A DNA stretch of 18,748 bases from Flavobacterium sp. (GCA_030151565.1 JASLDM010000019.1:1-18748); one strand, 5' to 3'. Counted from the stretch's first letter, positions 9,327-16,802 are shown. Program-made: numbers and translations. The notes: a model not told the origin generated them from the letters alone.

Positions 9327-9353
9327 TAGCTATAGGAATCTAAATTATTTTTT

Positions 9354-10739
9354 ATGAGTCATAAAATTCTTGTTATTGACGATGATGTATCTTTTTGTGT
9401 AATGCTAAAAACTTTCTTAGAAAAGAAAGGATTTGTAGTTACAAATGCATTTAATTCTAAGGATGCGGAGCAAGCGGTCGATAAAGAGAATTTCGATGTT
9501 GTTTTAACAGACGTTCGACTGCCAGATAGCGATGGAATTGAATTGTTGAAATATATAAAAAACAAATCTGCTGCTTCTCAAGTTATTTTGATGACGGGGT
9601 ACACTGAAATCAAAACAGCGGTAAACGCTATGAAGTTAGGAGCTTTTGATTATGTTGGGAAACCTATCAATCCAGATGAAATTGTATTTACAATCAATCA
9701 AGCTTTGGATAAAAAGGGATCCAATCAAACTTCTGCTACCTACAAAACCAGTAAGCCTAAAACGGCAGCTTCTTCTGAAAGCGATACAGATTCAGAATTT
9801 GTAAGAGGAGCGAGTAAAGCATCGAAACAATTACACGAATACATCGATTTAGTAGCTCCAACCAATATGTCTGTATTGATTATTGGAGATAGTGGAACAG
9901 GAAAAGAAAACATAGCGCATTCCATTCATTTAAAAAGCAAGCGCAAAGAGCAGCCTTATATCGCAGTTGACTGTGGGGCTATACCAAAAGATTTGGCATC
10001 AAGTGAATTCTTTGGACACGTCAAAGGGTCTTTTACAGGAGCTGTAGGAGATAAGATTGGGCACTTTGAAGCGGCTAATGGTGGAACTATATTTTTGGAT
10101 GAGGTAGGAAATCTGTCTTATGAAGTTCAAGTTCAGTTGTTGCGTGCTTTGCAAGAGCGCAAAGTAAAACCAGTGGGAAGTAACAATGAAATCGAAGTAG
10201 ATATTCGAGTTATTGCTGCAACCAATGAAGATTTGCAAAAAGCAGTTCGTGAAGGTGAGTTTCGAGAAGATTTATACCATCGATTAAATGAGTTTGGCAT
10301 TGTAGCGCCTAAGTTGGTCGATCGAGGACAAGATATCTTAGTTTTTGCAAATCATTTTTTAAGTGAGTCCAATAGAGATTTAGAGAAAAATGTAATCGCT
10401 TTCTCTGATGAGGTTGAAAACTTGTTTTTGAAATACGAATGGCCAGGAAACTTACGAGAGATGAAGAACATCATTAAACGTTCTGTTTTACTTTCTAAGG
10501 GAGATGTAATTTTGAAAGAGGTATTGCCTCAAGAAATGTTTGAAGAACCCAAAGAACGCGCAGCTGAAGTTCAGCGAGAAGAAGAAGATTTAAAGCTATT
10601 CTCTTCTAAAAATGAAGAGCAAGCTATTCGTACGGCTTTAGAAAAAGTTAAGTTCAATAAAACCAAAGCCGCTCAGGTTTTGGGAATTGATCGAAAAACG
10701 CTTTATAATAAAATGAAACTATATAACATCGAGCTTTAA
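9354..10739 (+). CDS. Sigma-54-dependent response regulator of the NtrC/AtoC family
   Basis: This 461-residue protein has the three-part layout of a bacterial enhancer-binding protein. The receiver domain (about 3-120) has the acidic pocket DDD at 9-11, phospho-acceptor Asp53, Thr81 and Lys103. The AAA+ domain (about 150-385) has Walker A GDSGTGKE with Lys184, a GSFTGA loop at 225-230, Walker B GGTIFLDE, and REDLYHRL in the arginine-finger region. The C-terminal Fis-type helix-turn-helix (about 420-461) reads NKTKAAQVLGIDRKTLYNKM. Once phosphorylated it would bind upstream DNA and use ATP to open sigma-54 promoters. The sigma-54-contacting loop is GSFTGA rather than the commoner GAFTGA. It converges with a hybrid kinase gene and the two reading frames overlap by four bases, which suggests a cognate pair. 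Target genes cannot be named from this window. Confidence 0.93.
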   Translation: MSHKILVIDDDVSFCVMLKTFLEKKGFVVTNAFNSKDAEQAVDKENFDVVLTDVRLPDSDGIELLKYIKNKSAASQVILMTGYTEIKTAVNAMKLGAFDYVGKPINPDEIVFTINQALDKKGSNQTSATYKTSKPKTAASSESDTDSEFVRGASKASKQLHEYIDLVAPTNMSVLIIGDSGTGKENIAHSIHLKSKRKEQPYIAVDCGAIPKDLASSEFFGHVKGSFTGAVGDKIGHFEAANGGTIFLDEVGNLSYEVQVQLLRALQERKVKPVGSNNEIEVDIRVIAATNEDLQKAVREGEFREDLYHRLNEFGIVAPKLVDRGQDILVFANHFLSESNRDLEKNVIAFSDEVENLFLKYEWPGNLREMKNIIKRSVLLSKGDVILKEVLPQEMFEEPKERAAEVQREEEDLKLFSSKNEEQAIRTALEKVKFNKTKAAQVLGIDRKTLYNKMKLYNIEL

Positions 10740-10757
10740 GACAGCTCGATGTTTTTT
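10725..10757. terminator. Shared terminator overlapping the stop codons of the convergent regulator and kinase genes
   Basis: AACATCGAGCT (10725-10735) and AGCTCGATGTT (10743-10753) form a perfect 11-bp stem around TTAAGAC. On the plus strand a run of six T (10752-10757) overlaps and follows the stem, making a strong terminator for the regulator gene. On the minus strand the downstream sequence is only A/T-rich, so termination of the kinase gene is less certain. Both stop codons lie in the loop. Confidence 0.85.
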
Positions 10758-13195
10758 ATTGTAGTTAGTACAAGGTTTATTTCCTCTTCTAATTTAGCGA
10801 TATATGCCAAGGAGTCGGTAGCAGTTTCAAACGTGATGGTGTAATCTTCCAAAGGCTCTAATAACGCTATTGCAGTCCCTATTTCCAATTGTCTAAACAT
10901 CGGTAGCATTTTATGTGCTACGTTGCTTAAAGTTGTTGTATCGAGTTCCTCGGCAGCATATTTCAAATCCAAAAGGTTTTCATTTGTACTTTCAATGAAA
11001 ATCACCAGAATGTTTTTCATAGCATCTGCATCTGTTCCAATAAACTGCTTTAGTGTATTGGTGTTGTAGCTTTGCGTTGTAGAAACTTCCGTATTTATAT
11101 CCGTATGAATTTCAATGTCTAATGCCTCCTCGGTATAGTCTGGATGCAAAATGGTAATGATTTCTTCAATAAGCAATTGAATCTTAACTGGTTTTGGGTG
11201 CGAACTGGTAAAGCCAAGTTCAATAAAATCTTCTGCTGTCAGATCTCTTTTACCCGATAAAGCAATCACGGGAATATTTTTAAAAGCTTCATTATCTTTT
11301 AATAGGCCTATGAGTTCAAAGCCATCTACTTTAGGCATTTGAATGTCAGAAAGAATTAAATCGATCGACTCGTTGGAAAGGGTTTCCTCTGCAAAAGAAG
11401 CATCGTTTAGCGTGATTACTTTTTTAAAGATAGGCGTAAAAACTTCCTCCATCAATTGGAGTTGCAGTTTGTCGTCATCGATTATTAGTACAGTATGCTG
11501 TTTCAGTATTTCTTGAATAGCTGTATTTGTTTGTTTTTTGTTTTTTGGGTGTTTCAAATCGCTGTCGCTTGCCTTGTACAACGGTAGTTCGATGGTGAAT
11601 ACCGAACCTCGGTTTAGTTCACTATCTGCTTTAATTTCTCCGTGCAATAGCTCTACTATTCGTTTTGAAATATTTAAGCCCAAACCTGTCCCTCCAAATT
11701 TTTTCTCAATTCCAGAATGTGCTTGGCGGAATTCTTTAAAAATATTCTTGATTTGATCTGCGGCGATACCAATTCCAGAATCGGCTATTTCAATGCGTAT
11801 TTTATCATCTACTTTAGTTGCTTCAATACAAACGCCACCTTTTTGAGTAAACTTAATGGCGTTGGTAATCAAATTGGTCATCACTTGTTTGATTCTTTCC
11901 GGATCAGAAATAAAGTAATTGTTTAGTTCCGGGTCTACATTCCATTTCAGTTGAATGTTTTTATTGGTTGCATTTGGAAGCAAGGGAAAACAAGTATCGT
12001 TGATCAGCTCATAGAAGTTGAATGCCTCTTCAGTAATGCTGATTTTGTTGTTTTCCAATTTTGAGAAATCAATAAGGTCATTAACCAGTTTAACAATGTA
12101 TTCCGATGAAGATTGTATGTTTTTGATATAGCGTTTTTGCTTGTCTTCAAGTGGGGTTTGTTGTAGTAAATCTGTAAATCCAAGTACGCTTCCCAATGGC
12201 GTTTGTATGTCGTGTGTTACCGTTGCTAATAGCATGGTTTTACTGCGTAAAAGATCTTCTTTTTCCTTGTTGAGGTGTTCCAATTCCAAACGGTATTTTT
12301 GAGTCTGGTTGAGGTCTTTTAAAATAATCCATCCCAAAATGATAACCGTAATTAGCGCCGAGCCACCAATCCAAGCAATGTTGTTTGTAGCCTTGTTGAT
12401 GTTGACTTTTGAGTCGTTTATTTTTTCGTAAGAGCTGTTGAGGATATTGCGTTCTACGGTTTCTAAAATGGTGCGTAACTGATTGGTAAGGGAGCGGTTT
12501 TCCAGTAATAAACTTTGCTCTTGTTGCATTAGTTGTTGTTGGAGTAGGTGATCTTTTTTCTGAGCTTCAGAGAATATTTTCTCCATTGCATTGACTAGAG
12601 AGTCTGAAGTTTTAGGGTAATTGATTGTCGTTTTTATCGTATCTGACGATTCTGCACGGAAAGCTTGTCCCAATCGCGACCATAATGATTTTCTTTGTTT
12701 TTCACTGGTTTCGACAATAGGTTGGTGGTTTTTTTCTATTTTCTCTTTAATAGATATGATTTCAGAAATAGCAGAATCGTAATGCTCTGTCTTGTTGATG
12801 TTTTTTCTGAAGCGTACAATCTCTTGAAAGCTCTGTTTCTTTTTGTTGAGTAATTGCTGTACCGTATCTAGTTTTAAAGCAATATACGGATCATCAACAT
12901 TGTATTTCATCAAATCGATTTGTTGATGGATGCTATCAAGTTGATTGTTGTAGTTTTTGATGTCTGTGGCACTTCCGGTGATGATGGCACTTCTACCTGT
13001 TGCTTCTGATGCGTATAGATTGGTGATGGCACTGCTGACCAAAAATATTTTATTGCTTTCTTCGATTACACTTTGTTCGGGAAGGGTAATTCGTTTTAAT
13101 TCTTTAAAAATATAGGCACCAGAAAAAAGCGCCGCTCCAAATAAAATGATGTAGACAACGGCGATTTTGAACTGTATAGATTTTGAATTTTTCAT
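10736..13195 (-). CDS. Hybrid sensor histidine kinase with receiver and HPt domains
   Basis: This 819-residue protein is a membrane-bound multi-step kinase. A first membrane helix (about 10-30) is followed by a mostly helical, presumably periplasmic sensor of about 240 residues that is rich in Gln, Leu and Lys (for example LLQQQLMQQEQSLLLENRSL). A second helix lies at about 273-292. The kinase core has the H-box THDIQTPLG with His328, an N-box (TNLITNAIKF, Asn445), DSGIG (472-476) and GGTGLGL (from 501). The receiver domain has the acidic pocket DDD, phospho-acceptor Asp617 and Lys668. A C-terminal HPt-like domain has NVAHKMLPMF with His761. The likely relay is His328 to Asp617 to His761 and then to Asp53 of the neighbouring regulator. 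I chose the ATG at 13193-13195 because the frame's earlier ATG (13219) lies in the -7 box. The stimulus is unknown. Confidence 0.92.
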   Translation of the reverse strand: MKNSKSIQFKIAVVYIILFGAALFSGAYIFKELKRITLPEQSVIEESNKIFLVSSAITNLYASEATGRSAIITGSATDIKNYNNQLDSIHQQIDLMKYNVDDPYIALKLDTVQQLLNKKKQSFQEIVRFRKNINKTEHYDSAISEIISIKEKIEKNHQPIVETSEKQRKSLWSRLGQAFRAESSDTIKTTINYPKTSDSLVNAMEKIFSEAQKKDHLLQQQLMQQEQSLLLENRSLTNQLRTILETVERNILNSSYEKINDSKVNINKATNNIAWIGGSALITVIILGWIILKDLNQTQKYRLELEHLNKEKEDLLRSKTMLLATVTHDIQTPLGSVLGFTDLLQQTPLEDKQKRYIKNIQSSSEYIVKLVNDLIDFSKLENNKISITEEAFNFYELINDTCFPLLPNATNKNIQLKWNVDPELNNYFISDPERIKQVMTNLITNAIKFTQKGGVCIEATKVDDKIRIEIADSGIGIAADQIKNIFKEFRQAHSGIEKKFGGTGLGLNISKRIVELLHGEIKADSELNRGSVFTIELPLYKASDSDLKHPKNKKQTNTAIQEILKQHTVLIIDDDKLQLQLMEEVFTPIFKKVITLNDASFAEETLSNESIDLILSDIQMPKVDGFELIGLLKDNEAFKNIPVIALSGKRDLTAEDFIELGFTSSHPKPVKIQLLIEEIITILHPDYTEEALDIEIHTDINTEVSTTQSYNTNTLKQFIGTDADAMKNILVIFIESTNENLLDLKYAAEELDTTTLSNVAHKMLPMFRQLEIGTAIALLEPLEDYTITFETATDSLAYIAKLEEEINLVLTTIKNIELS

Positions 13196-13216
13196 ATTTT
13201 TAAAATAATAAAGTAA

Positions 13217-13224
13217 CAAAGATA
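13217..13224 (-). promoter_or_regulatory. -7 box of the hybrid kinase gene promoter
   Basis: The minus strand reads TATCTTTG, matching TAnnTTTG, 22 bases before the chosen ATG. No TTG lies at the usual upstream distance, so the promoter may be weak or need an activator. Confidence 0.5.
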
Positions 13225-13344
13225 CATTTTTTAGTTTCGTCTATCATTGGTGTAGTTTAAATAACACAAGTAATAGTACGTGTTTTGGTGTTGATTTCTT
13301 TATTTGTTTTTATCTATTTTAATTGAGATAAATTTAATAATTTA

Positions 13345-13366
13345 AAATTATTTGTAAATTATTTGT
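13345..13366. repeat. Tandem 11-bp direct repeat AAATTATTTGT x2
   Basis: Two perfect adjacent copies of AAATTATTTGT lie at 13345-13355 and 13356-13366. The first copy is also the right arm of an A/T-rich palindrome. The 11-base period is about one helical turn, so a regulator could bind both copies on the same face. Chance repetition in A/T-rich DNA is possible. Confidence 0.6.
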
Positions 13367-13473
13367 TTTTGTATAAATATTGATTACTTTTAGGATATGA
13401 AATTTTAATATTTCTTTTAGAATTAGTTCTAGGTATGCTCCTTTATCAGATTTCTCATCTGAATGATCTACAC

Positions 13474-13499
13474 GATGTTTACATCTTTTTATTTTTTTT
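13474..13499 (+). terminator. Terminator-like hairpin just upstream of tonB
   Basis: GATGT (13474-13478) and ACATC (13481-13485) can pair as a small hairpin, realistically a four-pair stem with a four-base loop. It is followed by a near-continuous T run (13486-13499). It lies 25 bases before the tonB ATG, so it could end a short upstream RNA or act as an attenuator. The stem is weak. Confidence 0.35.
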
Positions 13500-13523
13500 G
13501 AATGTGACTAAAAATTGAATGTT

Positions 13524-14381
13524 ATGGCGAAGTTTGATATTTTTAAAAAAGAATGGTTAGAGGTTGTTTTCGAAAATCGAAACAAAATGTATGGAGCGTA
13601 TCGATTGCGTTTAGAGAGTCCTAAAACTACGGTGGTTGCTTTTTTTGGTGGCATCGGGTTGTTTGGAGTACTTTTAGGGTCTACGTTGTTGTTAAATGAG
13701 CTACAGATGGCGGCTGCCAATGCTCCAGAGGTAATCAGTTGCAACTTTGATATTCCTTTAAAAACGACCTATATACCAGCTGTAAAGCCAAAGCAGGAAG
13801 ACGTTGTAGTTTTTGAAAAACCTATTGTAAAAGAAAAAGCAGAGGTTGTGGTAACTAAGAGCAATACGGTTAAGCATACGACTTTAGTTGTAGTAGATGA
13901 TAATTTGGTACGGCAAGAGGTAGCAACGGTAACCGATTTGTTAAATGCAGATCCAGGTAAATTCACTACAAGTGGTGCAACTACTGGAGTTATTGATGTA
14001 GGGCAAGGCGTGTTGGGCGTGGTGCCAGCTGTGGGTAGTGATACCGATGAAACAGAGGAGGTGTTCAACCAGCTTTTTTATCACGTACAAGAAAAGGCAA
14101 CGCCATTTGGAGGAATGACAGCATTCACTACTACATTTATCAGCCGTTTTCGTGCACCGGAGCTTGACGCTAATGTAAAAGAGTTGAAGATTATGGTTCA
14201 GTTTATTGTAGAGAAAAATGGTGCCCTAACCGATGTGCGTGTATTGCGTGATCCAGGGTATGGTGTGGGGAAAGAAGCACTTCGAGTATTGCGTGAAATG
14301 CCTAAATGGCAACCGGCAAAACAAAATGGTAAGGCGGTTCGTTCTCAATTTACTTTACCTATTGTAGTCAAACTACATTGA
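13524..14381 (+). CDS. tonB: Energy transducer TonB (stand-alone copy)
   Basis: This 285-residue protein is a TonB-family energy transducer. It links an inner-membrane ExbB/ExbD motor to outer-membrane TonB-dependent transporters. The N-terminus has the Bacteroidota motif KKEWLEVVFENRNKMYGAYRLR. A membrane helix follows (about 36-57, VVAFFGGIGLFGVLLGSTLLL), then a Lys/Glu/Val-rich periplasmic linker. The TonB C-terminal domain (about 190-285) includes VQFIVEKNGALTDVRVLRDPG, ALRVLREMPKWQPAKQNGK and SQFTLPIVVKL. The frame opens at TTG 13515, but the ATG at 13524-13526 gives the conserved MAKFDIFKKEWL start. No exbB or exbD is adjacent; the set about 3.6 kb away comes with its own tonB, so this copy may share that motor or another one. 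It converges on the acyl-CoA dehydrogenase gene. Confidence 0.92.
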   Translation: MAKFDIFKKEWLEVVFENRNKMYGAYRLRLESPKTTVVAFFGGIGLFGVLLGSTLLLNELQMAAANAPEVISCNFDIPLKTTYIPAVKPKQEDVVVFEKPIVKEKAEVVVTKSNTVKHTTLVVVDDNLVRQEVATVTDLLNADPGKFTTSGATTGVIDVGQGVLGVVPAVGSDTDETEEVFNQLFYHVQEKATPFGGMTAFTTTFISRFRAPELDANVKELKIMVQFIVEKNGALTDVRVLRDPGYGVGKEALRVLREMPKWQPAKQNGKAVRSQFTLPIVVKLH

Positions 14382-14422
14382 TTTTAATATTTTAGGTTAG
14401 TTAATAGATATTGCCAGAATGA

Positions 14423-14453
14423 AAAAGAGGAATTGCTATGCAATTCCTCTTTT
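14423..14453. terminator. Bidirectional terminator between tonB and the acyl-CoA dehydrogenase gene
   Basis: AAAAGAGGAATTG (14423-14435) pairs perfectly over 13 bases with CAATTCCTCTTTT (14441-14453) around the loop CTATG. The arms supply a T run on each strand. It sits between two convergent stop codons and probably serves both genes. Confidence 0.9.
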
Positions 14454-14476
14454 GTTATAGGTGTTTATTCTAAAGG

Positions 14477-15616
14477 CTATTTTGCGATTCCTCTAGAAAT
14501 AACGATTTTTTGGATTTCTGAAGTTCCTTCGTAGATCTGTGTAATTTTAGCATCACGCATCATACGCTCCACGTGGTATTCTCTTACGTAACCATTTCCT
14601 CCGTGAATTTGAACAGCCTCAACAGTTGTATCCATCGCTGTTTTAGAAGCAAATAATTTTGCCATAGCTCCAGAGATAGAAATATCTTGACCATTGTCTT
14701 TTTCGTTAGCTGCTTTTAAGCAAAGAAGTCTTGAAGCAGAAATGCTTGTAGCCATATCAGCCAATTTAAAAGCGATTGCTTGGTGGTTGATGATTTCAGT
14801 ACCAAAAGCTTTACGCTCTTTAGCATATTTTAAAGACAATTCGTAAGCCCCTTGTGCAATTCCTAATGCTTGAGAAGCAATACCGATACGTCCACCGTTA
14901 AGTACATTCATAGCGAAAGCAAAACCAAATCCGTCTTCACCAATTCTGTTTTCTTTAGGAACTTTTACATCTGTAAACATCAAAGAATGCGTATCTGATC
15001 CACGGATTCCCATTTTTTGTTCTTTAGCTCCAATTTCGAAACCTTCCCATCCTTTTTCAACGATGAAAGCATTGATTCCTTTGTGTTTTTTCTCAGGGTG
15101 AGTTTGAGCAATAACTAAATACGTAGAAGCAGTACTTCCGTTTGTAATCCAGTTTTTAGTACCGTTTAATAGGTAGTAATCTCCCATATCAACAGCTGTT
15201 GTTTTTTGTGAAGTTGCATCAGAACCAGCTTCTGGCTCAGATAAACAAAATGCTCCAATCACTTCTCCTGAAGCTAATGGTTTTAAATATTTCATTTTTT
15301 GCTCTTCACTTGCGTATTTTTCTAAACCAGCACATACCAAAGAGTTGTTTACAGACATTACTACTGCAGCAGAAGCGTCTACTTTTGCAATCTCTTCCAT
15401 TGCCAATACGTAAGAAACGCTATCCAATCCGCTTCCTCCATATTTAGGATCTACCATCATTCCTAAGAATCCTAGTTCACCTAATTTCTTTACTTGCTCT
15501 GCAGGGAAAATTTGGTTTTCATCACGGTCTATGACACCTGGTGCTAATTCAGTCTGAGCAAAATCACGAGCAGCTTGTTGAATCATCAACTGCTCTTCTG
15601 TTAATTTAAAATCCAT
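14477..15616 (-). CDS. Acyl-CoA dehydrogenase (short-chain/butyryl-CoA type)
   Basis: This 379-residue flavoenzyme is the usual length for the family. It introduces the alpha-beta double bond into acyl-CoA, uses FAD, and passes electrons to electron-transfer flavoprotein. Family signatures are GAFCLSEPEAGSD (121-133), NGTKNWITNG (151-160), MGIRGSDTHSL, RKAFGTEIINHQAIAFKLADM, QIHGGNGYVREYHVERMMRDAKI and IYEGTSEIQ. The catalytic base is Glu363 in YEGT, the position used by short-, medium- and branched short-chain members, unlike isovaleryl-CoA dehydrogenase. The substrate cannot be fixed from sequence alone; butyryl-CoA or 2-methyl-branched acyl-CoA is likely. The gene stands alone on the minus strand with its own promoter and is divergent from anmK. 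No other beta-oxidation genes are nearby. Confidence 0.93.
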   Translation of the reverse strand: MDFKLTEEQLMIQQAARDFAQTELAPGVIDRDENQIFPAEQVKKLGELGFLGMMVDPKYGGSGLDSVSYVLAMEEIAKVDASAAVVMSVNNSLVCAGLEKYASEEQKMKYLKPLASGEVIGAFCLSEPEAGSDATSQKTTAVDMGDYYLLNGTKNWITNGSTASTYLVIAQTHPEKKHKGINAFIVEKGWEGFEIGAKEQKMGIRGSDTHSLMFTDVKVPKENRIGEDGFGFAFAMNVLNGGRIGIASQALGIAQGAYELSLKYAKERKAFGTEIINHQAIAFKLADMATSISASRLLCLKAANEKDNGQDISISGAMAKLFASKTAMDTTVEAVQIHGGNGYVREYHVERMMRDAKITQIYEGTSEIQKIVISRGIAK

Positions 15617-15660
15617 TATCTTTTATTTTATTTTACTTTTGTTTCAAGTATATTTTGTTT

Positions 15661-15691
15661 CAAATATAAAGCATATAAATGAATTTTTCAA
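15661..15691 (-). promoter_or_regulatory. Promoter of the acyl-CoA dehydrogenase gene (TTG-N20-TATATTTG)
   Basis: On the minus strand TTG (15691-15689) is followed after 20 bases by TATATTTG (15668-15661). This is the same promoter architecture as upstream of the regulator gene and the SRP RNA. It gives a leader of about 35-40 bases before the ATG at 15616. Confidence 0.75.
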
Positions 15692-15713
15692 AACGATTCC
15701 TTAAATTTAGAGG

Positions 15714-16802
15714 ATGAAACAAGACAGTTATAAAGTGTTGGGAGTAATGTCGGGGACTTCCTTGGATGGACTCGATTTGGCGGTACTTCATTTTAAGTTC
15801 AATCAAGGGCAATGGAGCTTTGAAATTCAACAAGCTCATACGCAAGCGTATAGTCGGGAATGGAGCGCTCGATTGGCCACCGCTATTTCTGATTCAGAGG
15901 CAGTTGTAGCAGAAATGAATGTGGCGTATACGCGTTATTTAGCCTCGCTGATAACTGCTTTTATCGAGGCGTATAAGGTTGATGGTTTAGATGCAGTTTG
16001 CTCTCACGGGCATACTGTTTTTCATCGACCAGACGAGGGGTTTACCTTGCAAATTGGCAATTTACCCGAATTGGCTACTTGGATAGGTTTGCCGGTTGTA
16101 TGCGATTTTCGAGTGCAAGATGTTGCTTTAGGCGGACAAGGGGCGCCGTTGGTTCCTATTGGTGATCGGATGCTTTTTAAGGAATACGAAGCTTGTTTGA
16201 ATTTAGGAGGTTTCGCAAATGTCTCATACGAAGCTGTTTTGGGTAATCGTATCGCTTTTGATCTCGTAGCGGTGAATACGGTATTGAATCGGTTGGTAGC
16301 GCCCTTGGGCTTGGAGTATGATGCCGAAGGAAAATTAGCAGCTGGCGGGCAGGTAATTACGCCGCTTTTAGATGCTTTAAATGCACTTCCTTTTTATGGT
16401 GAAAAGCCGCCGAAATCATTGGGACTGGAGTATGTAAATCAAGTTATTTGGCCTATAATCGAGCGCTTTGAAGCCCCGGTAGAAGATGTGTTGCATACCT
16501 ATGTAAAACACATTGCTCAACAAATTGTAGCGGGAATTCCTAGTGATATCCAGCGTGTTTTAGTCACAGGTGGTGGGGCTTTTAATAGCTTTTTAATGGA
16601 TTGCTTGCGCCAATGTGCCACAACGGTAACTTTTGAGGTGCCAACAGCCGAGTTGGTCAATTTTAAAGAGGCATTAATCTTTGGTTTTTTAGGTGTTTTG
16701 CGCTTGGAAGAAACCCCTAATGTCTTAGCGAGTGTCACTGGAGCAAAGCGAGATCATTGTGCAGGACTAGTCTATGCGCCCAAGCAGATAAACGGTGTTT
16801 AA
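15714..16802 (+). CDS. anmK: Anhydro-N-acetylmuramic acid kinase
   Basis: This 362-residue protein matches AnmK, a cytoplasmic sugar kinase. AnmK opens the 1,6-anhydro bond of anhydro-MurNAc and phosphorylates it to MurNAc-6-phosphate during wall recycling. Signatures are GVMSGTSLDGLDLAVL (10-25), CSHGHTVFHRP, TLQIGNLPELATWIGLPVVC, DFRVQDVALGGQGAPLVPIGD, CLNLGGFANVS, PPKSLGLEYV, LVTGGGAFNSFL and NFKEALIFGFLGVLR. The segment FDLVAVNTVLN (182-192) aligns with the E. coli region YDTGPGNMLMD. This places Asn192 where E. coli has the catalytic Asp182 and loses the GPGN motif, which may be a feature of the Bacteroidota branch. The ATG at 15714 is preceded by AGAGG only three bases upstream. It is divergent from the acyl-CoA dehydrogenase gene. 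The family assignment is firm, but the exact activity deserves a check. Confidence 0.9.
   Translation: MKQDSYKVLGVMSGTSLDGLDLAVLHFKFNQGQWSFEIQQAHTQAYSREWSARLATAISDSEAVVAEMNVAYTRYLASLITAFIEAYKVDGLDAVCSHGHTVFHRPDEGFTLQIGNLPELATWIGLPVVCDFRVQDVALGGQGAPLVPIGDRMLFKEYEACLNLGGFANVSYEAVLGNRIAFDLVAVNTVLNRLVAPLGLEYDAEGKLAAGGQVITPLLDALNALPFYGEKPPKSLGLEYVNQVIWPIIERFEAPVEDVLHTYVKHIAQQIVAGIPSDIQRVLVTGGGAFNSFLMDCLRQCATTVTFEVPTAELVNFKEALIFGFLGVLRLEETPNVLASVTGAKRDHCAGLVYAPKQINGV

Larger units (their letters stand above)
8927..9353. other. 427-base non-coding gap with several hairpins
   Basis: The plus strand has no ATG here until the regulator start, and I see no convincing gene on either strand. It contains TGTAGA/TCTACA right after tamL (8931-8947), CTTATC/GATAAG (9039-9058), a nine-pair stem AAGTGTTAT/ATAACGCTT (9064-9072 with 9111-9119) enclosing the palindrome TAAGATCTTA, TGAAGA/TCTTCA (9219-9237) and a terminator-like hairpin (9245-9262). 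The last 60 bases hold the promoter of the response regulator. It could be a long 3' untranslated region of tamB-tamL or contain a small RNA. Confidence 0.5.
13196..13523. other. 328-base divergent intergenic region between the kinase gene and tonB
   Basis: This very A/T-rich region carries the kinase promoter at its left end. It also holds a palindrome AATAATTT-A-AAATTATT (13336-13352) that runs into two tandem copies of AAATTATTTGT (13345-13366). Near tonB are the hairpins TCAGAT/ATCTGA (13446-13462) and GATGT/ACATC (13474-13485), the latter followed by a long T run. A 27-codon ORF (13435-13518) covers the hairpins. I found no good TAnnTTTG box for tonB. Confidence 0.55.

Noticed and set aside
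13345..13366. CRISPR-like or mobile-element repeat
   Set aside because: Only two adjacent 11-base copies without spacers, no terminal inverted repeats with a transposase, and no target-site duplication.
13769..14068. A 99-codon open frame on the minus strand
   Set aside because: It lies wholly inside tonB in antisense, has a Ser/Thr/Val-rich sequence with no recognisable motif, and is explained by the codon use of the plus-strand gene.
15199..15447. 82-codon plus-strand frame opposite the acyl-CoA dehydrogenase gene
   Set aside because: Low-complexity Leu/Gln sequence with no motif, antisense to a strongly conserved gene.
15702..15709. TAAATTTA as a -7 box for anmK
   Set aside because: The last base departs from TAnnTTTG, no TTG lies upstream at the right spacing, and it would place transcription start at or after the ATG.
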